Source of the DNA: Tiliqua scincoides
Taxonomy: Eukaryota; Chordata; Lepidosauria; Squamata; Scincidae
Reading direction: 5' to 3'
NCBI RefSeq assembly: GCF_035046505.1
Contig: NC_089822.1
Span: 209,680,419-209,744,418 of the forward strand
DNA length: 64,000 bases
Shown here: piece by piece, positions 1 through 12,800 of the stretch
Position numbering within the stretch: the first letter of the stretch is position 1
Layout of the letters: each line of letters starts with the position of its first letter
Notes under the pieces: generated by a model
Database searches by the model: none
The model's input: the letters and a program-made list of their open reading frames with translations, nothing else
What the model was told of the DNA's origin: nothing
Program-made: the position numbers and the translations under genes

Positions 1-648
1 GAGATCCCTCCTTATCTTGCCTTCCACTTTGTCTAGTTTGCATTTCTTTCTCCTGTCTTCTGTTCCTCCTAACTGATGGAAATAATGCCTAGGATTGCAC
101 TGAAAGTAACCGTATGCAGCAATTTCCAGCTGATTTGTAGTAGAATATTAATTCTTATTTCAGAGTACATAGTTTTATATTCTGAGTTCCATCTAACTTC
201 AGTATCTTTTATCCTAGAGACCTAGGTCACACTTCTACATTTTAAAGATCACAAATTAAAGGCAAACTTCATACATTTAAGGCCCTGCATGTGTGCTTCA
301 CTCTTTGATTGCCTTTTCCTTTCTTTCCTAGCCCCAATTTATTTCTATCTGAGAGGCCAGGAAGAATGAAGGGCAGGAAAAAGAAATGCAAATTAGACAA
401 GAAGAAGACAAAATAAGGAAGGACTCTCCCCTTGGTCATTCAGCTGAGCTGCAAAGTGACACCCATTATGGGGCCAGATTTGGCTGCAGGTCATCTAGGT
501 TGAACTTGATGCCTGTTAAGTATAGGAGGTCAGATTGAGGCATCTGAGTTTTCTGTCCTTGGACTCTGTCCATCAAACAGTAGTTTGTAAATCCTTTTCT
601 GCTGACGTCTTAAAACTTAAAAGGCAACAATTTTGTGTTGTCCATCTA
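1..648. other. 5' flank of gene A, no gene seen
   Basis: No coding exon, RNA gene or well-bounded repeat could be read in this stretch. It is moderately AT-rich. Distal control elements of the liver-type gene downstream could lie here, but none can be named from sequence alone. Confidence 0.5.
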
Positions 649-661
649 GTTATTTATTAAC
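649..661 (+). promoter_or_regulatory. HNF1-like site upstream of gene A
   Basis: GTTATTTATTAAC differs at one base from the HNF1 consensus GTTAATNATTAAC, and it ends 64 bases before the ATG of gene A. ITIH genes are expressed mainly in liver and HNF1 is a major hepatocyte activator, so the position fits a proximal promoter. The same bases are AT-rich enough to act as a TATA-like element. The transcription start is not known, and the role is inferred. Confidence 0.6.
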
Positions 662-725
662 AGCCTGTAAAACAGTACTACAAATAAGGGTTCACTGACA
701 CTGATATGCTCATTCTTCTTTCACC

Positions 726-818
726 ATGGGGAGGCATTTGCTATTTTACCTTTGGTTGGCGTTGATTCCTGCTCTTGTAACATCAGATTTTTTAATAGAT
801 CAGTTCAGGAACATCAAG
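726..818 (+). CDS. ITIH3: Gene A exon 1: start codon and signal peptide
   Basis: Encodes 31 residues in phase 0, beginning [18 protein letters not shown], a typical hydrophobic signal peptide. The ATG sits in a strong CACCATGG context. The exon ends ...RNIK and a gtatgt donor follows. The next exon completes a KKR basic site. Confidence 0.93.
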
Positions 819-3800
819 GTATGTCGCTGAAGTTCATAAAGTGGCTTTCTGTTCTTCAGAAAAACATTCAGGTAGTCCCCTACTTAAAAACATCAACTAA
901 AGGACAGGTATGTTGCACTTTTGTGCAGGTGCAACCCATCCACTCCAATTTTTTGTGCAGGCCCAAGAGTGCTAGTTTTGGAAATGGAGACAGATGCTGA
1001 TAGATGAAAAAGAGAAAGATGCTGGTTGGGGGGCTGGAGGGAGACACTGGTTTTTGAGACGGAGAGAGGTACTATATTCTGGAGATGCAGACGTGGTGAG
1101 TAAAGGAGAGCCAGTACAGTACTTCATAGAATTGTAATGAATTTGTTTTCCTCTCCAGCTAATACAAATGCAAATTATCACTTCTCATAAAATGCAACTA
1201 ATACAAATGTAGCCCTTTTTCTAAGGTGCTCTAAGTCCCATTTTGTACATTACACAATCAAAAAGCAGGATTACCACAGAATGTGCATTCACTAGGGAAT
1301 GAATTATTATCTATCTCATAGATAATAATCTGTTTATAGAAACAGATACTGTATCTCTACACTGCTTTTCAATCACTAAAGAAATTGTTCACTTCCTTGC
1401 ATCTTGGAGGGCCTGCCCAAAGCTGGACTAGACAGGTCTTTGGCCTGATCCAGCAGGGCTCTTCTTATGTACTTATGTTGTCTGAGATGAGCTTCTGGTT
1501 TTCAGAAAAACCACTGCACCTGCACTGTGGAACTCATGGTTAGTCAAAACTGCAGGTTCCAAATCTGTGAATAAAGAGGACTGACTTGTAATAAGAAATA
1601 GTTTGTTGTAAAGAAATCTCTTTAGTTATTGAAAACACACATATGCGATAGAGGGATAGGTAGAAAGGTTTTTAAACAGACATATCATATGTAGCCTCTA
1701 CCTTAAACATAGGTAGAGGTGTTCACAGATTTCATTTTCCCCCAAAGAATAAGTGCAGAAAGCAGTGTTATGTGTTTTTATTGCAAGGGTGCATTTTTAT
1801 TAATAATAATTATAAATTATAATAGCTTTAAAAGTGAACTAGGCAGGGGATATAGGTGGTATCGTGTCAGCAGATGCACCCACAGTCATTACACTGTCAA
1901 TTAGGTGTTAGAAAATGTTTTTATTTTTTTCACAAATTTCAGTGTTAGTTATTTTTTTACAAAAATGAGAAGTGCAGACAGTGATTTATGTGTTTTTATT
2001 TTATTATCACTGAAAATCACATCTCTAGGGATAGGCTTTTATACATGTTAAAAGGAACAAGATAAACGGTTGGATCTTTTAGTGCAATGGTGAGCAAACT
2101 TTCAACTTTAGGAATCCTGGACCTTTAATAAGTATGTAGGAGAGAATGTGGAATGAGAATTACCTCTGAAATTACCTCTTCTATACAATTGTTAAAGGTT
2201 CAGGATCCCTAAAGCTGATAGTTTGCCCACCCCTGTTTTAGTGGATCCATGATTTTCTGAAAGCCCAATCCTATGTTTAGCTATTAAGAACTAAGGGCCC
2301 AATCCTATCCAATTTTCCAGCTCTGATGCAGCAGCAATACAGCTTTGAGGTAAGGGAATGTTTGTCTTGATCTCCTCCTTATCTTGAGGAGGCCTCCATG
2401 ACTGCCCCCCACAACAGGATGCAGTTGAAACAGCTGCATCAGTGTGGAAAGTTGGATAGGATTGGGCCCTAAGTACAGTAAGACCTACTCCCATGTAAGC
2501 ATATATAATTGGACATACTTCTGAGTAGACATGCATAGCTTGGGCTCTCAGTGAGAGAATCATACATGTTGAAGGTTCCAAAGTAGCAGTTCTTCCAATA
2601 TTTGCTCCCTTGTGAATGGTACTTCACACAGGAATTTATGGGTCATACACCACCTTTCAGTCTCATTTAAGGAACATCAAGGCAGTTCACAATAAAACAG
2701 TATTAAAACAATCCAGCAATAAATGGTCAGTCTAATCTTTTGTGTTAGGAATGCATTCAGCCCCACGTGAGAGGGATAAATTCAACCTTGAACCTCTTTC
2801 CCTCTGATTACATGCCCCCCCTTGATTACACATACTCCCAATACTATTTGTAGTAAAAATAACTTTTATTGAAAGCCAAAATACATTTTGGTCTATGTGT
2901 TTATCTGATCATGTGAAAACAGGACTCATCATGGTATAGTGCTAAAGCACTGTGCTATAGCTGTGTAACATGCTGTACTCCTGAAGCTTAGGACTTTTTC
3001 TTTGCCTCTTTCTTTGCAGAAACGAAGTGCTTCTCATGAGGTAAGAGCTCCTCTTTCAAATGCTGTTCTTATTCACAATTTAATTCATAATTTTATTTGT
3101 ACATTTCAGCTAATGAATAATTTCCAAAGTCCAAACCATGACATTTACTCAACTGGGTGGTAGAATAATGGCCTTTTGGGTCTAACAAACATTTCCCTTC
3201 ATAGTGAAATTCCTCCAGATATAAATTTACATTCCCTACAGTGAATGGAACCACTACTCTTGGCAGTGCTTTCACGATTGCGCCATTCAGGTTATTTTTC
3301 TCTCATTTATTATTGATTTTACTGAATGTTCCCCCCCCCCCACCAGCTAAAGAGATCAGATGAAAGAAATCCTCTTGGCAAAGTGGAGTTTCAAGGAAGG
3401 AATCTGGATCAGGAACCACATCTAGATTGGGGTCAGCCCTTTCCCTTGCTCCACATTCTTGCTGAAAATGTGCTGTCCCCTCTGAACTGCTATTTGCACC
3501 ATGACAGAAAAACTTACCTGTACAGCCCTAGTCATAGCACTGGATACAACACTTTATTAAGGCACATGCAGCTCAAAACTATTTTCACACTTGGTACGTT
3601 AGTAAGGCAAGTGTAGATGCTTGCAGCAAAAAAATACCAATTCTGTGACACTAACTTCCAAGTCAGTATAAATAAGATAGCTGCTTGATGCCATTTTCCC
3701 CTTGAAGATAGCCCCTCCTCCCTACAAGTATTGTTGCTTAGAAATTTTCTGCTTAGCTTCATACATTTGCTCTCCATAAACGCAAACCTTGATTTGCCTC

Positions 3801-6800
3801 AAAACTTTTTTAGCCATTTTCTCTTGATTGGGCTGTGATTTGGGGAGAGGGAAACTACAGGAATAAGGGTGCAATCCTAACCAACTTTCCAGCATTGACA
3901 TAGCGGTGCCAATGTGGTGTGCACTGCCTTCTGCAGTGGGAGGCAGTCAAGGGGGGCTTCCTCAAGGTAAGGGCATGTTTGTTACCTTATCTTGGGCCTG
4001 CACTGCAGCTAGGCCAGTACTGGAATATTGGTTAGGATTGTGCCCTAAAATGCAGAGAATGAGAGCTTTGAGCCCCAGGCTGAATTTGCGTTGGCAGCAC
4101 AGAAAGGTTTCTGTGGGGTCTTGTCTAAAATCAGCCTACCAATGAGGCTAACTGAAATGTCTGTTTCAAGCAGTGAGCTCGGGGGAATGGAAAGACTGAC
4201 AAGGGATTCCTTGCCCCTCACAACTGCCATCTGCCCCCTCTTGCTTGCCTCAGTTGGTCCTCTGGACTTCTTCCAAAGAGCACTGAGGTAGCAGCAGCCC
4301 ATTGCTTCAGCTGAAGCCCACTCTCCAGGGGGAAGCTGCTGCCACCACCACCTCCTCCTCACTCTTCCCTGATGACAGCCTGGGGTGGCAAGGGGGCAAA
4401 CCCCCAAGGCCTTGGCCATGACAAAATAAACTATACAGTACAAAACAAAGTTATTACAAAACAAATTTGGGTACCTCAATCTCAGCCTATCCAGAGCTAC
4501 ATTTCCACTACAGCTTTAATTCACTTTCAATGCATTTCTATTCCCCAATGCATTTTGGAGTCAGTAGTTTGTAAAGAACAACTCTAATAGCTCACAGATT
4601 CCTTAACTACAGTCCCCCCAGAATGTACTGGGGAATAAAAGTGCACTGAAAGTGGATTAATGCTGTAGTGGAAATGCAGCCCAGGTCTTCTCCATGAGCT
4701 TCAACATATATTAATACAATTCAAACAAGGGAATGAACCTTACACCTTCAGACCAAAACTACTCGGCCCCAGTACTTGGTCACCCAGTTCAGTTCACAGA
4801 ATTCCTAGGCCCCTACAGTAAGCTCCACCTCTTCTAGTTCAGTGGGTGTCTAGAATACATGATCTTGCATCAAGCTTACATGTATTTTGGCATCATTTGA
4901 AACTGACATTAACAGTATGCAGTTAATACTGAATTTAACAGTATGGAGTACAAATAAGCCTGGAGCACAGAAGAGAAGAAAATGAAAAAAGGCCAGGAAA
5001 GTATTTCATCTGGGCTTTAAATGAGGGAGATAGTGAAAGCCAGTCCTTGGATGCCCATGCATTATTATTAGAAGAAAAAGGAAATGAGGAGGACTTCCAT
5101 GAGATGGAAGAAGAAAAAAAACACGGTAGCACTACTCAAAGTAAGGAAGGCATCCCATTCTGATAAAAGCTTTCATTTACTGTAGTTTCAATCTTGCTCA
5201 TGCTAAGTTAAAATTGTCAGTTAAAAACTCAGTATTGTCAGAAAACCTTAGCAGCTGACTCACTTCCACACCTTGTCCTTTTTCCTCTCCCTTGTTTATA
5301 TCTGTTTAAAAGCACATGGCAAGACCAAAGAATCTTCTGAGACACCTTTGCTCTGCAACTTAAAGCACCCCCATCACTGCCATACAATGACCATTTCCTC
5401 CCAAATAAATTCCTTGGTTGTCTGAGTAGGAAAGTCCTCTGAGTCTCAGATGTTGGGCTTGAAACAATGCACAGCTGTTCTGATTCACAAGATGTAACTA
5501 TTAAGTTTTCACTCTCCAGCATCCCGGAGGCATAGAAGTCTACTGGCTGAAAATTGATTGCAAAGTTACTTCCCGCTTTGCCCGTAATGTTATCACCAGT
5601 CGAGCTGTGAATCGTGCCAATGTGTCCAAGGAAGCTGTCTTTGATGTGGATCTTCCAAAAACAGCTTTCATTTCCAACTTCATCATGTATGCAAAACAAT
5701 TTTTTTTAACAACTTCCTAAATGTATGTGGTCAATTTAGAAATATGTGTCAGTTAATAGGATTCAGTATCAGAACTTGTGTCATCATTTGCTTGCCAGGC
5801 AGCCCAATCCTAACTAAGGGCCCAATCCTAACCAACTTTCCAACGCCAATGCAGCCTCAATGCAGTCCTGGGGTAAGCAAACAAAAGTTCCCTTACCTTG
5901 AGGAGGCCTCCATGACTCTCCCCCCACAACAGGATGCAGTGCATGCTCCATTGGCACAGCTACATCAGAGCTGGAAATTTGGATAGGATATGGCTCTAAA
6001 TCCCCTACCCCTTGCCAATGCAGACATGCCAATGGAGCATGTGCTGCAACCAGCCCAGAGGTGCTGTTCGGGTAATGAAACATTTGAGGGTAACCCCTCA
6101 CTAGCTCTATGTGGACTTGCACTTGCCACTTTGCTCGCTCAAGGCCGAGCAGACCTGGGAAGGCTGATCTAGACAGGATTGGATCAGTGGTGCTCCCTCC
6201 CTGTCCCACCCCCTATGCTAACATACCGGCACAGAGGGTTGTTGGTGGGCAGCTGGCATGTGGCAACTTGTGGCAGCAATCTGGCTACATTAAATGGAAT
6301 GTCAACTTTTGCAATAGTCATAAAGCAGGCTGCACTGTCAGCATGCAAGTTCCAGTGGTGCAGTGGTCCAATAGGATTGGGCAATTTGTTGTGCTGATTT
6401 TAAGCATTTTTTAGATGAAGTTATTTTTGCAAATAGCACCGTGGCCAACCCATGTATCTACCTATTTGTAAGACTGTTTTATATTCTGTAAGAATACAAT
6501 CTAACTATCCCAGTGCCACTATTTTGAAATATACTGTACTTTGAAATGTTTGTGCTTGTGATTGTGCAATCACATGGAAGCACAAAAGGTTAGTGAACCA
6601 GATGAGACCAAACTTATAGGAAAGCAGTTTTTTTTTGGGGGGGGGGCGCAGCGGGATTCAGATAGCAGTGATAACTCAGATAGATGAACCAGACAGAAAA
6701 TCAAATTAAAGTGTTTTCATATTTCTACATCTATGTGCGGATATTGACCTGTCTTTTCTTCTATAGGACAATTGACGGTGTTTCCTATCCTGGAGTCATA

Positions 6801-9800
6801 AAGGAAAAAGAAGTTGCCCAACAACAGTATCAAAGGGCAGTTTCAAGAGGACAGACTGCAGGTCTAGTAAAGTAAGGCTGCAATCCTAACCACACTTTCC
6901 TGAGAGTAAGCCGCATTGATCAAAATAGAACTTACTTCTGAGTAGACCTAGTTAGGATTGTGCCCAAAGTGTGAGACTTTACAGTGGTCTTTATTTCATT
7001 TCTAACCCCAAGCATTTATTTCTCATGAAACGATGTTAAAGATATGAGTACCTTTATTCACAGGAGCAAATGTTCAGAGCAGAGTCTAGACTCTGTTTCT
7101 TGGATTCCTCAAGGGAATCCAAGAGTCACTTTATTATGAACACAATCTATCAAAAGTTCTGTGAAGTCTGCAGTCCTAGCCCTAGTACTTGGAAATAAAT
7201 TATGTGGTAATCAGTAGAACTTGCTTCTAAGTCAATATGGCTGTGCCTCAAGGCCTGCTGTATGGAATGGAACAGGACACAGAAGTGAGGTCCTACTGAA
7301 ATCAGTGGGATTTACATATGCATAAACATGCCTAGGATTTAGATGTCCGTCATTGCTAGCTGTAGCTAACTGTCTTATCAACCCTAGCCCACCAATGCAG
7401 CTATGCCACTGGAGTGCTTGCTGCATCTTGGGGGGGGGGGCAGTTCCAGAGGTCTCCTCTGGGTAAGGGAACATTTGTTCCCTTGCTCGGGGATAAGACT
7501 CTGCCTGAAAGAGTCTACTTGGACCTGCACCAGCAATTAGCTGGCACAAGTCTGCGTGGACCCAGGAAGGCAGATTGTCAGGGTTCGGGCCTGGCCTCCA
7601 GCTTAGTGGCCCTCCAGGGAAGCACTGTGGGTGCATGCGCAACTGACTTCCATGTCACAGCTTCCAAGTGTGCCCCCCACACACACACTTGCGAGACAGG
7701 CTCCTACATAAATGTCATCCAGTACCTGGTTAAAACCATTCTTTTGGTCAAGGCCAAATGCTAATTTGCGATCTGTGGTTGCTTAGCTTTGGCTTGTACG
7801 TTATTGACTGTTTCATCATTTGTTTGCTGCTGACTTTTCTTTTGTGTTTGTTTTTTAGTATTATTTTGTGATTTAATGTTTTTTATAATTCTTTGTGTTG
7901 GGAACTGCTTTGCAGACTGTCAATGGAAATGGAAAAGTGGCATACAGATACTAAAACAAATAGATAAGTAATTTGTGTGTCTTTTTTTCCAGTCTTCTTA
8001 GAGGAAAGACACTTATGGCTTATTTGTATCTTATAATTACTTTCTTCTAACTATTAAGGGCCTCAGGGAGAAAGACCGAAAAATTCAGTGTTTCAGTCAA
8101 CATTGCAGCAGCCAGTAAAGTCACTTTTGAATTGACCTATGAGGAACTGTTTAAACGAACCTTTGGGAAATATGAGTTGTACTTAAAAATAAACTCAAAG
8201 CAACTTGTCAATAAGTTTGAGGTAAGATCCAATAACATCATCAATCATCATCATCATCATCAAAAATATTTATATACCACTCTTCAATGAAAAGTTCATG
8301 AAATATTTCAATGGTTCTGTTCCAGAGGGATCACAATCTGAAATATCCCTTCAGCTGACCCTGCTGGTAGTGTTACCCTAACCGTAGCCCTCCAGAGGCC
8401 AAAACTCCCATGTAGGATGCAGTGGACACCATGTTGGCAACACTGCATTGCCACATGGGGAGTTAGTGAGGATTGCGCTGCCTATTCATTGCTTTTTTTC
8501 TCTCTCAAGATAAAGCAATTGTCTTTTCTCTCACTGATTGTGTTGGGAAGTGAACATCTGTTGAAGACAGTATGGCATTTAATAACATGTTTGCACCCAC
8601 AAAAAATGTCTTTTACTTTTAGTGCCATCTCTAGAAAACTGCATTTTCTTTCATGTTCATTTAAAATATTTCACTGTGATCTCTGTGTTTGTTTATTTAC
8701 ACTTGCGTTTTCCACAACTATAGATCCTCAAGTAACATCAGGGTTATCTCTGAAGTTTTTGTGTGTTTTGAGGATAGTTCGTCTTGTGGTGCACAGGCCT
8801 GCTTCTGCTAATTAACAGCCCAATCCTGAGCTGCCTGGGGCACGTGGCTGCAGTGGCGCCTCAAACGACTGCCGCCACATCCTGCATGCCTCAGCCTGCC
8901 GTGGGCGGTGCCTTGGGAAAAGGGAACTCTCGTCCCCTTCCCCCGGGTAAGGGAAGCAGCCCTGCAATGGGGCTACTCACTTTACTGCCGACCAAAAGGT
9001 GGGCAGTAAAGTAAAGCTGTTCATGTAGGGTGCCAAGCCCTGCATGAACAGACAGGATCCGGTGGAGCAGAGCTCCATGGGACCTGCCTCCTACCTCCCT
9101 GCTCCCTCCCCCTTCACACCTCCTTCCCACCCCCTCTGCCCTCCCCACGCCTCCCCCTCCCTGGAACATTACTTATGTCCTGCGAGTAAGCCTCGCAGTC
9201 ATGCCTTATGGCATGTTTGTGACAGTGCGCTGCAGCGGAAAGCCGGAGCACCGAACTCAGGACTGGGCTGTAAGTCAGAGAGAAATAAAACTACAGTGGC
9301 CGCTCCTTATCTGCAGGCTCAGCATCTGCAGATTTCAATATCCGTAGATGCCGAGCCCATGGCTGGAGGGTCTCAGAAGGTCTTGACGTGACCAGAAGTC
9401 ACTTCTATTTTGTACCAGTGACTTCTGGTCGCATCTGGGAGGTCCTATGAGGCCTCACATCCACAGATTTAATTATCTACAGAATTTGGTATCAGTGTGT
9501 GTGTGTGTGTGTCCTGAAATGGATCCTCTGTGGCAGGGGTGCCCAAACTCCGGCCCTGGCACCACTTGTGGCCCTCAAGGACTCCCAATGCAGCCTGCAG
9601 GGAACCCCCAGTCTCCAATGAACCTCTGCTTCTCTGGACACTTGCGGGAGCCCATGCTGGCCTAATGCAACTGCTCTCAGTGTGACAGCCAACTGTTCAA
9701 CCTCTCATGTGAGCTGTGGGATGAGGGCTCCCTCCACTGCTTGCTGTTTCACATCTGTGATGCAGCAGTGGCAGCAAAGGAAAGGCCGGCCTTGCTTTGT

Positions 9801-12800
9801 GCAAGGCCTTTTATAGGCCTTGAGCTATTGCAAGACCTTCATGCATTCATATAAGTTCATCCTTAATATATTCATTTATTTAAACATGTAAATTTATTCA
9901 AATTTTAAATGTAAATTAATTATTTTCTTCCCCGGCCCCCAACACAGTGTCAGAGAGATGATGTGGCCCTCCTGCCAAAAATTTTGGACACCCCTGCTGT
10001 ATGGATACCAAGGGCCAACTGTATTACCTATGCAATTCTTTAAAAAAAAATATAGTGTGTCTCCATTCTGTGGCCCTGTCTTGAATTCTTGTGATCTTCT
10101 CATTATCAACATACTTTCAATTAACATTCCAGATTGAAGCAGATATATTTGAGCCTCAAGGTATCAGCTCTCTTGATGTTGAAGGAACATTCCTCAACAA
10201 TGACTTATTACCACTTGTAAAAAAGTCATTCTCGGGAAAAAAGGTATGTCTTGTCAGCTTTCTAGGCTGATCTGAGCACACTTACTTGGGGGTAAGTACA
10301 ACTGAAACCAAGTGGTATATACAGTCATTTGAAATATTTGAATGTGCAGTGTTATTTCTGAATGAAGAAATTCTTTACTGCAGAAATCTGCTTTTTTTCC
10401 TCAAGTCAAATGAGGTGTGCGCTTACGGAGTATCTGTTGTCATGCTTGAGATATCCTGGAGAACTGGCATGGTCTCAGAATGTTTTAGAAAAATTTCATT
10501 GGCTTTCAAGACTGAATACAAATGTTTCTATTGCCAACCTCTTATCCAAAGAGAAAATGAAGAACCAGGGAACTACCAAATTTTGGTCCGCTATAATCTA
10601 CATGCAACCTACTAGTGAGGCAAAACAGAAGCATGATCAGTAGTGGGCATGCTTTTGCTATGATTAAGGAACAAGTAGCTTATATACTCGTATCTCTGGA
10701 GGTGGAAATGGGTTTTGTTGGTTTTTTTCTCTTCCTTCTCAAATGTATGCTAAGCGTACTGTTTCGGTGTTTCCACTTTTTCCTTGAATACATGAGAGTC
10801 TTAAATCGCCTTCTGGAGGGTACAGCAATGAGCAGACTAGCCATAAGAGGCAGCTTAAGTTCCCCAGCATCAAAACACAGAGACATCTGTATCTGAAAGC
10901 CCTTATTGCAGGGGTGACCAAACTTACTTAATGTAAGATAAACTTCAGAAATTTGAGAGCCACAAGACATGTTTGTGAGCCACAATATTTAAGAAGCATT
11001 TAAATTCTTAAATATATTTACTTATCATGAACATTTAATCCAGTTGACTCTCAGTTTGTACATTATATGTCAAAGGGCGCAATCCAGCCCTTGACTTGGG
11101 CCAGTGTAAGTCCCTTGTGCCAGCTCAGGAGAGTCCAAACGTGCCATAAGGCACGTTTGCGCCTCCTCGGGAGGAAGCCGGGGTGGCACTCAGAGAAGTG
11201 CCAGCCTGTGGAGGCCAAAACAAGCCTCCGCACCTGCTTCCTCATGAGGCTTGTGTCGGCCCGACTAGGCCGACACAAGCCTCTGAGGTAGGCAAGGGAG
11301 CGGGGAGGAGGTGGGAGGGAAGCATTCCTGGGCGGGGGGAGGGCAGGTGGTGGGTGGCCCTGGGGGTGGGCAGGTGGGGAGCTGAAGGTGTTCTCCCCCA
11401 TCCCTGGGGAGAACGGAGCAGCTCCAAGCTGCTCCGCTCTCCTTGGACTTGTGCCACCTCAAGAAGTGGCACAAGTCCAAGGAGACCCATAGGGGCCAGC
11501 GGTCCTTACCCAGAGGTAAGGGGAAAGGTCCTTACCCAGAGGTAAGGGCTGAGCCACTTATGGCCCCTATCCTGCGCTGGATACAGTGCAAGCCTCTTGA
11601 CTTGCCTGTTGCAGCGCAGGGTAGGATTGCGCCCAAAGAGCCAAATGTAGCTCACAAGCCATGGTTTGGCAACCCCTGCCTTATTGCCTTGACTGTTCAA
11701 AGAACAGTTCACAAATTGCCAGTCTTTTGTTAGTCAAAAGGTTAATAATCACAACATTCAGCCAAAACACACACACACTTTGGTAAAATTATTCCCAAAT
11801 ATTAAACCAAAGTATGTCTTTTGTGCATTTTCCTTTCCTCCCACATCAACTTTGTGTAGTTGATTGCAAGATGCACAAAAAAGCAATAACTAATGAGGTA
11901 GTCTGAATTTCTGAATCCATGTAAAATTTCCTAAATGGTCTCCATGCTGCATGTATTTCCTAACAACCGAAAGATTCTTATTCTTTAAGGGCCATGTGTC
12001 ATTCAGTCCTACTGTTGATCAACAACGAAGCTGTGACAACTGTACAACTTCTCTGTTGCAAGGAGATTTTGTCATAAAGTATGATGTGAACAGAGATTCT
12101 CCTAGCAACTTACAGGTAAATTCAATTAGTTGTTCTTTGACTTGATATACTAATGGGTAAAGCTCCTAATAATGCTATACATGTCAAATCCTTTTTAGAT
12201 TGTCAACGGATACTTCGTACACTTTTTTGCACCGAAAAATCTTCCACATTTACCAAAGAACATTGCCTTTGTAATAGATGTCAGTGGCTCCATGTCTGGA
12301 CAGAAAATAAAACAGGTAATCAAACATGATAAAACTAATTCTGCTAATGTATTAGAAGACTAACAGCCCAATCCTGAGCTGCCTGGGGCATGGGGCTGCA
12401 GCGGCACCAAAAATGGCTGCTATTGCATCCTGCACACTCTGGGCAGCTGCCAGCGGCTCCTTGGGAGAAGGGGACTTTTGTCCCCTTCCCCCAGTTAAAG
12501 TGAGTAGCCCCGCAATGGGGCTACTCGATTCTCCGCCAACTCAAGGGTTGGCGGAGAATCAAGAGCTCCTGTGTCAGGCGGTGAGCCTCCGGGTTAGGCT
12601 GGCTACCAATGGTGCTCACCTGCTGCTAGGGCCTGCAAACATGCCTTACGGCGCATTTGTGACAGTGCATGCTGGCGGTAAGCCAGCACGCACTGTTCAA
12701 GATTGGGCAGTAAGAGTGCAATCCTATCCTTCTCCTCCCCACCCCAGCAATGTAGCTGTGTTGAAAACAGGCATGCTGTGTCCAGCAGGGAGTAGATTTG

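Noticed and set aside
3326-3616. Open frame in intron 2 of gene A as an exon
   Set aside because: No family match, and exons 2 and 3 already join in frame to give the expected protein.
4045-4479. 144-codon frame on the - strand
   Set aside because: No known motif, and it overlaps the end of a MITE and low-complexity GGT runs.
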